A stretch of 64,000 nt of DNA, from the NCBI GenBank assembly GCA_028698615.1, contig JAQVWF010000001.1:1-64000 (forward strand), read 5' to 3'. The position numbers and the translations under genes are program-made. The notes below the pieces were generated by a model. That model ran no database searches, had not been told where the DNA came from, and saw only the letters and a program-made list of their open reading frames with translations. The stretch's first letter is position 1. Each line of letters opens with the position of its first letter. This document shows, piece by piece, positions 17,792 through 26,241 of this stretch. Origin of the DNA: Syntrophorhabdaceae bacterium (GTDB taxonomy: Bacteria; Desulfobacterota; Syntrophorhabdia; Syntrophorhabdales; Syntrophorhabdaceae).

Positions 17792-18600
17792 ATCGCGTAA
17801 CTATGCAATCCCGCCAGAAACAAGTTGACCCCGAAATAGGTCATCACGACACACGTAAAGCCTATGATCGATACTATTGCGATCCGCCTTCCCCTCCAGC
17901 CCCCCGCGAAGCGCAGGTGAAGGATCAGGGCATAAACGATCCAGGTTATGAGCGACCACGTTTCCTTGGGATCCCAACTCCAGTATGATCCCCATGCGTA
18001 GTGCGCCCATACGGCTCCCGTTAGTATACCAGATGTGAGCATCGAAAAGCCAATAATAATGCTCCTGTAATTGATGTCCTCCAGTGCATGACCCGGCGGC
18101 ACGATCCCCCGGGAATGGAAAAAAGAGAGAACCCCGCAAATGAAAGAAACGACGAACGCGGCGTACGCAAGAAAGCAGGTGATGACGTGGACGTGCAGCC
18201 AGTTGCTTTGCAGGGCCGGTATGAGCGGCTGAATGCCCCTGTCTACCCCCGGGGCAAGGGAGGCGTATGCCATGAGGCCAAGCGAGGCGGCAACGGCCAT
18301 GAAGGTTATCAGGGGATAGAGCCTCTTTCTCATGACAAACACAAAAAGGCTTACGCACCAGGAGAAGAATATGAGCGACTCATAGTAGTTTGAGAGAGGC
18401 GCGTGCCCAATGCCAAGCCGGTACGACTCCACCCAGCGCAAAGCGATGCCCGCCGCCTGGATGACAAGGGCAGCCAGAAGACCGTACCGCGCGACGGTCA
18501 GGATGGCTTTTTTTCCGACGGCAAAATAAAGGACATGAATGAAGAAGAGCGCCAGGTAGAGAATCGTCGCAATTCCAAGTATAGTGTGGTGTGTCGTCAT
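17788..18600 (-). CDS. ccsA: cytochrome c biogenesis protein CcsA/CcsB (haem handling)
   Basis: 270-aa polytopic membrane protein with about eight hydrophobic segments. The tryptophan-rich WGSYWSWDPKETWSLITW near residue 210 is the WWD haem-binding signature of the CcsA/CcmC family. In System II it carries haem across the membrane together with Ccs1/ResB for attachment to apocytochromes. It is directly downstream of resB (4-base overlap), so the two form a complete System II core. Naming varies (ccsA, ccsB or resC). Confidence 0.9.
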   Translation of the reverse strand: MTTHHTILGIATILYLALFFIHVLYFAVGKKAILTVARYGLLAALVIQAAGIALRWVESYRLGIGHAPLSNYYESLIFFSWCVSLFVFVMRKRLYPLITFMAVAASLGLMAYASLAPGVDRGIQPLIPALQSNWLHVHVITCFLAYAAFVVSFICGVLSFFHSRGIVPPGHALEDINYRSIIIGFSMLTSGILTGAVWAHYAWGSYWSWDPKETWSLITWIVYALILHLRFAGGWRGRRIAIVSIIGFTCVVMTYFGVNLFLAGLHSYAI

Positions 18601-19904
18601 GCGAGGCCCTTTCCCAATCTGCCCAATTCCTCCAGGAACCCCTCCTTGTTCCTGGAGGCAATGCCCGCCACCTTAACAACGGCGCCCTCATTGACAACAT
18701 AGATCCTTCGGTGAAATGTGAAGAAGTTTATATAGAGTCCTGCGAGCATAAGGGCAAACCCTGAAAGCACCACCGGGACGCCGGGGTCGCGGGACATCTC
18801 GAGACCGGTGTGGTATTCCCCGGCTATCTTTTCGAGGGAGACCCGTGAGCCTTTTATCGTCCGGGTCCTCATCTTTTCAACGCCGCTCAGGAACCAGAGT
18901 GTCTTCGGCTCTTCCCCGTCCATGTACGCCACCATCACGCCCGGGCCGAAATCGTGAACCTGCGCCGCGTAGCGCACCACCATGAAGGGGGCCTTGCCCT
19001 CTCTCGCCACCTCTTCGTCCGCCAGAACGATCTTCCTCCCGTCGACGAGGAAGGTATAGCTGTTCGATCGCCCATAGCTTGACTGGTAGAGCCGGACCCC
19101 CCCGTAGGAAAGGGGCTCGTTCACCTTGATCCGGCCTTCCTTCAGAACCTTCCCGGCCTGATCAAGGATCTCCACATCGCTTGCGTATTCCTTTGGCTGG
19201 CCGCCGGGGTAAAAGCTGACCCGAAAGTCCCTGCACCTCACCGTGAACCCCAATGGTATCGGCGACCGCGAGCTTCCGCGGGAGACGGCGCTCTGGGCCG
19301 CCTCGCCCACCCGCAGCATGATAAAACCCCTGTGCCCGGCCGCCAGCCCCATAAGGCCCCCGAGAAGAACGACAAGGACGCTCGCATGGATGACGACAAC
19401 GCCGTATCGCGAAAGGGATCCTTTCTCGTAGAGCGCCGTCGTTTCGGATATCTGCTTTTTCCTGTACGAGCTGCCGAGCCTGCGGGAGATCTCGCCAAGG
19501 CTCCCCGCGTCTGAGGTGAAGCCCGCGCCTGCGGCCACGAGCCCCCCCATATCCGGCACGGCCTTCGGCCCCGCGCTCCTCTCCTTTGTTATGCGCCTTA
19601 TACGCTGGGCAGTGCACATCACAAGGTTGAGAGCAAAAAGGACGAGGAGGAGGTAGAACCATGGCGAATGGTAGGTGTCATCAAGTCCGAGAAGCTTGAT
19701 GAAGTGGTAGGTCTTCTGGGAATAAAGGGTTAGATATTCCTCCTCCGTCCCGCCCTGTATTATGACGCTCCCCAGGATGGAGGTCGCCGCGATGAGAGAC
19801 AGGACCACGATGCCAACGCGCACCGATGCAAGGGACCGCAACAGGGACGCCGACCGGGAAGCCGGCTCGGTTTCGCCCCCGTTATTGCTTTTTGTGGCAG
19901 TCAT
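18597..19904 (-). CDS. resB: cytochrome c biogenesis protein ResB/Ccs1
   Basis: 435-aa protein. Three hydrophobic segments lie in the first 200 residues (VGIVVLSLIAATSILGSVII, YLLLVLFALNLVMCTAQR and VVVIHASVLVVLLGGLMGL) and one near the C-terminus (VVLSGFALMLAGLYINFFTF), with a large external domain between. This is the ResB/Ccs1 layout. It works with CcsA in System II cytochrome c maturation. The start overlaps the tetrahaem cytochrome gene by 23 bases, coupling the maturation system to a likely client. Confidence 0.9.
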   Translation of the reverse strand: MTATKSNNGGETEPASRSASLLRSLASVRVGIVVLSLIAATSILGSVIIQGGTEEEYLTLYSQKTYHFIKLLGLDDTYHSPWFYLLLVLFALNLVMCTAQRIRRITKERSAGPKAVPDMGGLVAAGAGFTSDAGSLGEISRRLGSSYRKKQISETTALYEKGSLSRYGVVVIHASVLVVLLGGLMGLAAGHRGFIMLRVGEAAQSAVSRGSSRSPIPLGFTVRCRDFRVSFYPGGQPKEYASDVEILDQAGKVLKEGRIKVNEPLSYGGVRLYQSSYGRSNSYTFLVDGRKIVLADEEVAREGKAPFMVVRYAAQVHDFGPGVMVAYMDGEEPKTLWFLSGVEKMRTRTIKGSRVSLEKIAGEYHTGLEMSRDPGVPVVLSGFALMLAGLYINFFTFHRRIYVVNEGAVVKVAGIASRNKEGFLEELGRLGKGLA

Positions 19905-20265
19905 TGCACTTGGTCGGTGCCGCTACGCCTTTTGCCGAAGACTCCTTGTGACAACCCGTGCAATTCTTGTGGTATGCGTCCTTGATCGGCAAAGCACCGT
20001 TCTTCGGGTCCTTGCGGTCGTGGCAGGGCATACAGCCGTCGGGTTCTTTGGGGTTCTTGTCCTTGTGGTGACAGGCGACGCAGTCGACCTTGGCCTTATC
20101 GGTGTGGGCGGGGTGAGAAAAGGGAACCGGGGGGAATTTGCCCCCTTCGAGCTTCAGCATCATCGATTCCGGGGCCTTCTTCTGGGCAAAAGCGCTCGGG
20201 AGCAACACGAGGGCGAACAAACCGACCACTGCCAGTACGAGTGCGATCGTTGCTTCTTTCTTCAT
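19882..20265 (-). CDS. tetrahaem class III cytochrome c (c3/c7-like)
   Basis: 127-aa exported cytochrome. Residues 1-27 are a signal peptide ending AFA. Four CxxCH haem sites follow (CVACH, CMPCH, CTGCH and CNDCH), with extra His residues (FSHPAH, AYHKN) suited to bis-His ligation as in cytochrome c3. The start at 20265 has GAGG six bases upstream; an ATG at 20280 is possible but poorly placed. A periplasmic electron carrier for hydrogen, formate or sulfur metabolism is likely, and the partner is unknown. Gene order with resB and ccsA supports maturation by System II. Confidence 0.9.
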   Translation of the reverse strand: MKKEATIALVLAVVGLFALVLLPSAFAQKKAPESMMLKLEGGKFPPVPFSHPAHTDKAKVDCVACHHKDKNPKEPDGCMPCHDRKDPKNGALPIKDAYHKNCTGCHKESSAKGVAAPTKCNDCHKKQ

Positions 20266-20382
20266 ATCACGCCTCTTCATCGGATTTTCAAGTACTCAGA
20301 ATGATATCGCAAGTTTGGGAGGTAAGTCAAGGAGGAGGCGCCGCGGAAACGCAAAACCTGTTCTTGCTCCGCTTCCTCCTTT

Positions 20383-20413
20383 GGTTATCGGAGGCTGGTC
20401 ATTGTTCATTGTT
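20383..20413. repeat. GGTTATTGGTCATT-family repeat fragment
   Basis: GGTTATCGGAGGCTGGTCAT and the following TGTTCATTG overlap the 3' end of the NUDIX gene, so that the last residues (NNEQ) are encoded by the repeat. Related to the copies at 6000, 53698 and 56248. Confidence 0.5.
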
Positions 20414-21415
20414 TCTTTTCCTATAGCCCACCGCCGTGTGGTACGCCGCTCTGTCGAAGAAGTACACCAGCCTTTCCCCCAGTTCGAACATGCGGTATAT
20501 ATCGACGGCTTTCTCCCAGACGCCAAAGGAATACGTAAACATCCACACGTGTTTCTTGAGAATGCTCAGGGAGCTGATGGCCTCCTCGAGGGGCACCTTG
20601 CCCTCCTTTCGTTCGCGGCCGAGGGCAATGTAAAAAGAGGTGGACTCGCCCTCGCCCTTTTCTTTTCTCAGCCAGGAACCGAATTGCCCCATGATGACCA
20701 TCGCCCTCGAGTGCAGGTCCTTCCTGTCGAGGCGCCTGTAGGACGGCGTCGAAGGGTTGGTCGTGATGTCGTCAAGCCACAGGTTGACGATCTTATCCGA
20801 GTTTTCCTGAACGGCGTTGGCAAGCTCGTCGGACAGGAGAATGACGGGATAGTCTATCCTGTTCTTCACCGTGCTCTCCACGAAGGTCTCGAAGGAATCG
20901 TGAATGCTCCAGAGATCTTTCTTCAGCTCCACGAACTTTGCCAGCGCCTTTTCCTGTGAATCGAAGGCAAGCTTCGGGAGGTTCATGGCCGGGAAGTATC
21001 TCGCCTCCGACGCGTCGTCGCCCGCCGCCTCGGAGCCCCCCGTCTTCTCGACCTCAAAGGTTACAATGAGAAGCTCGCCGTAAAGGGGATTAACGTGGGA
21101 GCCCACGTCGAGGAGCTGCACTATCCTTCCCTCCACCCCCGCCTCCTCTTTCAATTCGCGAAGGGCGGCGCTCTCTATGCTCTCCCCCGTTTCGGCAAAA
21201 CCGATGGGGCAGCACCACATGTCCTTGAAGGGTTCCTTCGCCCGGCGGACAAGGAGTATCTCCCGGTTGTGGTTTGCAAGGACCACCGATGCCACGGGCA
21301 CGGGGTTCTCGTAATAGACGGTGTCGCAGCCACTACATACCTGTCTGTGCTTGCCGTCAAGAAAGTCCGTGCCGAGAACCGTTCCACAATGGGTGCAATA
21401 GACCTTTCTTTTCAT
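20399..21415 (-). CDS. NUDIX hydrolase fused to RsbRD-N-like domain
   Basis: 338 aa. Residues 1-35 form a zinc ribbon (CTHCG and CSGC), as in NudC-type enzymes. Residues 40-165 are a NUDIX domain with the Nudix box GFAETGESIESAALRELKEE. Residues about 175-335 form an all-helical domain (WLDDITTNPSTPSYRR, LHSRAMVIMGQFGSWLRKE, LKKHVWMFTYSFGVWEKAV) that resembles the RsbRD N-terminal sensor domain. The combination suggests nucleotide-diphosphate hydrolysis tied to stress signalling. The stop falls inside an intergenic repeat. Its start overlaps the upstream methyltransferase stop. Confidence 0.75.
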   Translation of the reverse strand: MKRKVYCTHCGTVLGTDFLDGKHRQVCSGCDTVYYENPVPVASVVLANHNREILLVRRAKEPFKDMWCCPIGFAETGESIESAALRELKEEAGVEGRIVQLLDVGSHVNPLYGELLIVTFEVEKTGGSEAAGDDASEARYFPAMNLPKLAFDSQEKALAKFVELKKDLWSIHDSFETFVESTVKNRIDYPVILLSDELANAVQENSDKIVNLWLDDITTNPSTPSYRRLDRKDLHSRAMVIMGQFGSWLRKEKGEGESTSFYIALGRERKEGKVPLEEAISSLSILKKHVWMFTYSFGVWEKAVDIYRMFELGERLVYFFDRAAYHTAVGYRKRNNEQ

Positions 21416-22191
21416 TTTCTTGCCAGAAATATCCTGTCGTTCTTGTTGAAGCTGAGCTCACCCTTTCGGTGGAGCTCGGAGATCATCTTATCGCGGACGA
21501 CGTCCGGGTCAACGTCCTTCTCGATGAATTCTCTCTTGAAATCTATATACATGGCAAGGGAATCTTCGTCCCCGCCGCGAAAAACAAGGGCATTGGGGTA
21601 ATCGATGTGGCTCACCCCGCTGAAATGCTGCCCGAGGAGCGCCTCGCCGTTTTCCGCGGAAAATCGCTCGATCACCTTCCTCAGGTTCCTGAAGTCGAAG
21701 TAGTGCTGTCCTTCCTCCAGCATGGAGGCGCTGTGGGTGAGGCAGAGAAAGAGGCCGCCGGGCTTGAGGAGCCGGGCTATCTCCCCGATCGCGCCGGGGA
21801 AGAAATAGAGGGAATAGAGCGACACGATGAGATCAAAATGGTCTGTCGGCAACCCTGTTGGCGCGGGCAGCGTCATCACCCGGAAGACGGCCTGCCGGGC
21901 GCGGGTGCGGGCGGTTGTCAGGAAAGGGGCTTCGTTCTCGCCCAGGCAATCGATCCCGACGATAAGGTCGAGACCCCCGGGCATGACCTCCTCAAACCAA
22001 CCGTATCCGCAGCCGAGATCGAGAGCCCCCTTCACCTTCGGCCAGGGGATCGCGTCGCGCACCACGCTCCTGATGTCCTTCTTGTTCCCGGAATGCTCCC
22101 GTATTACGGCGCCGACCCGCGCGTGAAGCCTGTGGTCCCTGTAGCTCCCTATCACTTCCGTCCTTTGTTCGCTCCCGTCTGCCGTTGCCAT
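21412..22191 (-). CDS. class I SAM-dependent methyltransferase
   Basis: 259-aa protein with the SAM-binding motif I ALDLGCGYGWFEEVMPGG near residue 55, DHFDLIVSLYSLYFF near 115 and LLKPGGLFLCLTHS near 140, a standard seven-beta-strand methyltransferase. The start at 22191 has AAGGGG nine bases upstream and lies 10 bases after the YciO-like gene stop, consistent with a four-gene minus-strand operon. The substrate is unknown; helix-rich C-terminal sequence gives no clue. Confidence 0.8.
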   Translation of the reverse strand: MATADGSEQRTEVIGSYRDHRLHARVGAVIREHSGNKKDIRSVVRDAIPWPKVKGALDLGCGYGWFEEVMPGGLDLIVGIDCLGENEAPFLTTARTRARQAVFRVMTLPAPTGLPTDHFDLIVSLYSLYFFPGAIGEIARLLKPGGLFLCLTHSASMLEEGQHYFDFRNLRKVIERFSAENGEALLGQHFSGVSHIDYPNALVFRGGDEDSLAMYIDFKREFIEKDVDPDVVRDKMISELHRKGELSFNKNDRIFLARK

Positions 22192-22201
22192 TGAGAACCC
22201 C

Positions 22202-22816
22202 TTATCGGGAAAGGCGGTCGTCGAGGGCCCCCTTCCCTTCCCTGAGCAGTTCCGGGACATCGTCTGCCAGCCGGACAACCGTCGAAGGTTCGCTTACCAG
22301 GATCCCTCCGTCCACAACAAGAGAGATGGCGTTGCCGAAGGTCTTCTCGATGATCCGGGGGTCGGTGATGACCTCTTCGCCGGCGATCCGCGCACTCGTG
22401 TTAATGACAGGCCTGCCGCACAGGCCCGCAATGCCCACCGGCACCGGGTGGGCCGGTATCCTGACCCCCACCTCTTTCCTGTCCGTCATGAGAAGCTTGG
22501 GGATGATCTTCCTGGCCTTGAGGACAAAGGTGAAGGGGCCTGGCAGGTACCATTTGACGATATCAAAGGAAAAGTCCGTCAAGACAGCGTAGGTGCTTAT
22601 GTCCTTCATGTCCCTGCAAATGATACTGAGCGCCCTCTTGCCGTCAAGGTGTTTCATCGCGTACAGCTTTCGTATGGATTTGATATTGAAAAGGTCACAG
22701 CCGATGCCGTAATGGGTGTCCGTGGGATAAGCGATGATGCCGCCCTCCTGCATCGTCTGCACCAGGATGTCGGTGATTCTTTTCTTCGGTCGTTCGGGGT
22801 TCCATTCAACTATCAT
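22202..22816 (-). CDS. YciO/YrdC/Sua5-family protein
   Basis: 204 aa, threonylcarbamoyl-AMP synthase fold. IIAYPTDTHYGIGCDLFN near residue 27 and LYAMKHLDGKRALSIICRDM near 52 carry the KxR..S substrate-binding residues, with INTSARIAGEEVITDP near 137. The sequence looks nearer to YciO than to TsaC, so a direct part in tRNA t6A synthesis is possible but unproven. Both neighbours are methyltransferases, with a 4-base overlap to the upstream one. Confidence 0.85.
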   Translation of the reverse strand: MIVEWNPERPKKRITDILVQTMQEGGIIAYPTDTHYGIGCDLFNIKSIRKLYAMKHLDGKRALSIICRDMKDISTYAVLTDFSFDIVKWYLPGPFTFVLKARKIIPKLLMTDRKEVGVRIPAHPVPVGIAGLCGRPVINTSARIAGEEVITDPRIIEKTFGNAISLVVDGGILVSEPSTVVRLADDVPELLREGKGALDDRLSR

Positions 22817-23397
22817 ATCTTCCTCGCCACCAGCTGCGCCGTCGCCCGGACCTTGCCCTTGTGACTTCGCAGCCCCTCATCGTAATGGATGGGCTCGAAC
22901 CCGGGGAAAAGGGCCAAGAGTTCGCCTTCGTCGAGAAGGAAGGCGGGGTTCCTGGGGTGGTTCGCTGCGTCGCCTGGCTTGAGGAAGGTCTCATACATAA
23001 GTATACCACCCTTGTCGAGGATGGCCGCGATGTCCCGGGTGATCTCCCGAAGCAAGAAGTAAAACACGAGTGCCCCGTGAAAAGACCCGCTCCTGAACGG
23101 CAACCGTGCGGCGTCCCCCCGCACCATCTCTATCGAAAACCCTCGGGCGGCCGCGGCTTCCCCGGCAAGTTTGAGCCCCTCCCGGGAACGCTCCAACCCC
23201 GTTACGGGAATGCCAATCGACGCAAGGTACAGGGCGTCCCTTCCGCTGCCCATGGCAATATCGGCCACGCGACGGCCCTCAAAGAGGTGCGCGTATCGCA
23301 CGAGAAGGTCGTGGGGGTCATCGGCTCCGTCGTAGAAGCCTTTTCGATACCTCTCGTCCCAGTCTGGTGCTCCATGGCCGTTTCTTTCTTTCCTCAT
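22813..23397 (-). CDS. class I SAM-dependent methyltransferase (TehB-like)
   Basis: 194 aa. The start WDERYRKGFYDGADDPHDLL is typical of TehB/thiopurine-methyltransferase-like proteins, then RRVADIAMGSGRDALYLASI is motif I with an unusual AMGSG in place of DLGCG. GALVFYFLLREI and LDKGGILMYETFL follow. Likely a small-molecule methyltransferase, possibly detoxifying. It is the first gene of the minus-strand operon whose upstream region faces the plus-strand genes leading to dnaA. Confidence 0.8.
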   Translation of the reverse strand: MRKERNGHGAPDWDERYRKGFYDGADDPHDLLVRYAHLFEGRRVADIAMGSGRDALYLASIGIPVTGLERSREGLKLAGEAAAARGFSIEMVRGDAARLPFRSGSFHGALVFYFLLREITRDIAAILDKGGILMYETFLKPGDAANHPRNPAFLLDEGELLALFPGFEPIHYDEGLRSHKGKVRATAQLVARKI

Positions 23398-23484
23398 CCC
23401 CGAAATCCCTCCGCGATAGTATTATAGTCCACCAACGGCCCCTAAGGGATAGCTTTTTTTTATTCCCGGTGATATATAAGACCC

Positions 23485-24123
23485 ATGGCCATCAAAATAG
23501 TCTTTCTCGATTGCGACGGCACACTCACAACCGTCAAGAGCAGCTGGGAATACCTTCATCGGCGCCTTAAGTTGTGGACGGACAATGCGGACGAATACCA
23601 GGCGCTCTTCAGGCAGGGTGCAATCGATTACCACGAGTTCTGCAGGAGGGACGCCCTCCTGTGGAGGGGCCTTCCCGTTGCGAACGTGGAATCCGTCATT
23701 CACGAGATACCCTATCAGCGCGGTGCGGCGGAGCTTGTCGGGCGCCTCAGGGATTCCGGCATTATCACGGTCGTGGTCTCCACGGGGCTTTCCATCCTGG
23801 TCGAGAAGGTTAGAAGGGAGCTTTCCATCGATTTTTCCTTCTCCAACGACCTTCTTTCCCGGGACGGCTGTCTGTCGGGGGAAATACGCGTAAATGTCGA
23901 CTACGACCTTAAGGGCCCCATTGTTCGCCGGACGCTCCAACGCTGCGGCCTGTCCTATGAGGAGGCTTCCGCGGTAGGCGACGGTGAAGGCGACAGGGGC
24001 ATGTTCGAAGAGGTCTGCCTGCCCATCGCTTTCAACACCAACGGGGACTCCTTGAATTTCCCCGGGCGCACCGTATATATTGAAGATCTTTGTGCAGCAA
24101 AATCCTTCCTGGGGGTTGCCTGA
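23485..24123 (+). CDS. HAD-family phosphatase (SerB-like)
   Basis: 212-aa haloacid-dehalogenase phosphatase of subclass IB. The nucleophile motif FLDCDGTLT is at residues 7-15, motif II VVVSTG at about 90 and the metal-binding motif VGDGEGD near 170. Similarity to phosphoserine phosphatase is general; a specific substrate cannot be named. It is the first plus-strand gene of the long run that includes dnaA, and shares its stop with the next gene start. Confidence 0.82.
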   Translation: MAIKIVFLDCDGTLTTVKSSWEYLHRRLKLWTDNADEYQALFRQGAIDYHEFCRRDALLWRGLPVANVESVIHEIPYQRGAAELVGRLRDSGIITVVVSTGLSILVEKVRRELSIDFSFSNDLLSRDGCLSGEIRVNVDYDLKGPIVRRTLQRCGLSYEEASAVGDGEGDRGMFEEVCLPIAFNTNGDSLNFPGRTVYIEDLCAAKSFLGVA

Positions 24124-24587
24124 TGAAAAGGTTTGTCGGACGGTCCGCCGCGCTTCTGTGTCTCTCCCTTCTGTTGCTTATCCCCTCGTGCGCGCCAAAG
24201 AAGGTGCAGATCCTGGACATGCCCGAGGGTGCCCGCGGCGACGTGGTGCAGGTCGCCCTCGCCCAGCAGGGCAAGAAGTACCGCAGCGGCAACAAGGGGC
24301 CTGATTATTTCGACTGCAGCGGCCTCGTTTATTTCAGCTACAGGCAGGCAGGCATTTCCGTCCCGCTCACCGCTGAGGCCCAGGGACGCTACGGCGCCGA
24401 GATATCGCGCGGCGATGTCCAGCCGGGGGATCTCGTTCTTTTCAAGATCAAGCGCGATGACCACATCGGCATCATGATCAACAACGCTGACTTTGTCCAC
24501 GCCTCCAAATCGAGGGGCATTGCCATTGATTCGCTGGAGTCCGCCTACTGGCGCAGGTACCTGGTGGGGTTCAGAAAGTTGCTGTAG
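24123..24587 (+). CDS. NlpC/P60 lipoprotein (cell-wall peptidase)
   Basis: 154 aa. A lipoprotein signal peptide ends in LIPSC (Cys23). The NlpC/P60 domain follows with catalytic Cys65 in DYFDCSGLVYFSYR, and His114 (DDHIGIM) and His126 (FVHAS) completing the likely triad. Such enzymes cut D-gamma-Glu/diaminopimelate bonds in peptidoglycan. Short length without extra SH3 domains is like E. coli Spr/NlpC. It starts in the HAD gene stop (TGATG). Confidence 0.9.
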   Translation: MKRFVGRSAALLCLSLLLLIPSCAPKKVQILDMPEGARGDVVQVALAQQGKKYRSGNKGPDYFDCSGLVYFSYRQAGISVPLTAEAQGRYGAEISRGDVQPGDLVLFKIKRDDHIGIMINNADFVHASKSRGIAIDSLESAYWRRYLVGFRKLL

Positions 24588-24807
24588 GCGCGCCGGGGCA
24601 TTCCTGAGGATGCGGAATTGTGGACACCCGGCGGCGCCCGCCGACTAAAAATTGTTGACTTGGGCAGAAATGTCCTGTAGACTTGAAACAAGCTACCCGG
24701 CACATTACCATTGACAAGATTCTCAGTCACACTAGAGTTGATTCTATGCCCTTGAGGTACTAGTAGTTTTCCACATATGTTGAAAAGTTGTTGAAAAAAT
24801 CCATACC
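24588..24807 (+). promoter_or_regulatory. dnaA upstream region, candidate origin
   Basis: Non-coding stretch before dnaA. It holds TTTTCCACA (24767-24775), a DnaA-box-like sequence, then TGTTGAAAA at 24778-24786 and 24789-24797 (TTTTCAACA on the minus strand). All three start 11 bases apart, one helical turn. A promoter lies at 24655-24683. The last 150 bases are AT-richer than the surroundings. Location beside dnaA and the change of gene direction support an origin or a DnaA-autoregulated promoter; which of the two is inference. Confidence 0.55.
24655..24683 (+). promoter_or_regulatory. sigma-70 promoter for dnaA
   Basis: TTGACT (24655-24660), 17-base spacer and TAGACT (24678-24683). The start codon is 125 bases downstream, leaving a long leader that contains the DnaA-box-like sequences. 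Confidence 0.65.
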
Positions 24808-26124
24808 ATGTCCGATATCCTTTCACAAATAAAGCCTAAGATTGCCTCGATTGTCAGTGAGGACAGCTTCAAGACCTGGATAGAGCCCCTGAGCTTCATC
24901 GATCTTCAGAACCAGAATTGTCGCATAGGTGTACCCAATGCCTTCTTCCGTGACTGGGTGTCGGAAAACTTCGAGCCCATCATCATCAGCCTTCTTAAGG
25001 ACGTCACCAAGGGGGATATCAGGATAGAATACGTGCTCAATCGTGATGAAAAAATCGAGGAGAAGAAGAAGGTTATTATCAGGAGATCGGCGAATTACAG
25101 CCAGTTCAATCCGAAGTACACCTTTGAAAACTTCGTTGTCGGCACGAGCAACCAGTTTGCCAACGCCGCATGCCTTGCGGTATCGACCAACCCCGGAAAG
25201 ACCTATAATCCCCTTTTCATATATGGGGGTGTTGGCCTCGGCAAGACACACCTGCTCAATGCGGTCGGCAATTTTCTTGTCAGGCATGGAACCATAAACC
25301 CTGAGCGCATATGTTATATCACGGCGGAAACCTTTACCAACGAACTCATCAATTCCATACGATATGAAAAAATGGAGGACTTTCGCAACAGATTCCGCAA
25401 AATGGATATCATTCTCATTGATGATATACAGTTCATCGCCGGCAAGGAAAGGACACAGGCGGAGTTCTTCCATACGTTCAATACCCTTTATGACAATATG
25501 AAACAGATAGTCGTCACAAGCGACAAATTTCCGAGAGACATAGAGAATTTTGAGGAACGCCTGAAGTCCCGCTTCGAGTGGGGGCTGGTCGCAGACATAC
25601 AGTTGCCTGACATAGAAACGAAGGTTGCTATCCTTAACAAAAAGGCCGAAGCCGAAAAGATAGATCTTCCTCTCGATGTTGCGTTTTTCATAGCCAACAA
25701 CTCGGAGGACTCCATTCGTTCCCTGGAAGGCACTTTAATCCGCGTTGGAGCGTATGCTTCACTCAACAACACATCTATCACAACGGATCTGGTAAAACGG
25801 ATCATGAGCCACATTATTAAGGAAAAAAATAAGGAAATCACCATTGATATGATCGTTAAGGAGGTGTGTTCCCATTTTTCCGTCACCACGGGCGATATAA
25901 GGTCAGGTAAGAGAATAAGGTCCATCATGATGCCCCGCCAGGTGGCGATGTACCTGTCGAGGAAGATGACAGATTCTTCACTTGTCAGCATCGGGCAGAA
26001 ATTCGGTGGAAAGGACCACGCCACGGTGCTCCATTCCATAAAAAAGATAGATGGTGAACTAAATGTTAAAAAGGAGTTGAAAAATGCTGTTGAAAAGATC
26101 ATCCACAAACTAAAGTCAACATGA
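24808..26124 (+). CDS. dnaA: chromosomal replication initiator DnaA
   Basis: 438-aa initiator that binds DnaA boxes and opens the origin. Domain I occupies about residues 1-75. The AAA+ domain starts near 103, with Walker A GGVGLGKTHLL near 140-150 and Walker B IILIDDIQF near 202. The C-terminal helix-turn-helix domain ends with the signature GGKDHATVLHSIKKI. Domain II is very short. It is preceded by DnaA-box-like repeats and followed by dnaN. Confidence 0.98.
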   Translation: MSDILSQIKPKIASIVSEDSFKTWIEPLSFIDLQNQNCRIGVPNAFFRDWVSENFEPIIISLLKDVTKGDIRIEYVLNRDEKIEEKKKVIIRRSANYSQFNPKYTFENFVVGTSNQFANAACLAVSTNPGKTYNPLFIYGGVGLGKTHLLNAVGNFLVRHGTINPERICYITAETFTNELINSIRYEKMEDFRNRFRKMDIILIDDIQFIAGKERTQAEFFHTFNTLYDNMKQIVVTSDKFPRDIENFEERLKSRFEWGLVADIQLPDIETKVAILNKKAEAEKIDLPLDVAFFIANNSEDSIRSLEGTLIRVGAYASLNNTSITTDLVKRIMSHIIKEKNKEITIDMIVKEVCSHFSVTTGDIRSGKRIRSIMMPRQVAMYLSRKMTDSSLVSIGQKFGGKDHATVLHSIKKIDGELNVKKELKNAVEKIIHKLKST

Positions 26125-26241
26125 TTCAACAGTTGCCGTGGTTTTTTAAACAATGTCTGTATCCGATTAATTCTGTAAAGTCCGTTGGTTGCAAATTTTT
26201 CAACATTTCAACACCACTTATCTGTTATGAGGAGTTAATAT
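26125..26241 (+). promoter_or_regulatory. dnaA-dnaN spacer with DnaA-box-like repeats
   Basis: 117-base AT-rich gap. It holds TTTTCAACA (26197-26205) and ATTTCAACA (26205-26213), the same sequence type as the boxes before dnaA. In several bacteria the origin, or part of it, lies in this spacer; here it is a second candidate. Confidence 0.45.

Noticed and set aside
26090-26098. TGTTGAAAA inside the end of dnaA as a further DnaA box
   Set aside because: It is in coding sequence (AVEKI), not in phase with the other boxes, and can be explained by codon use.
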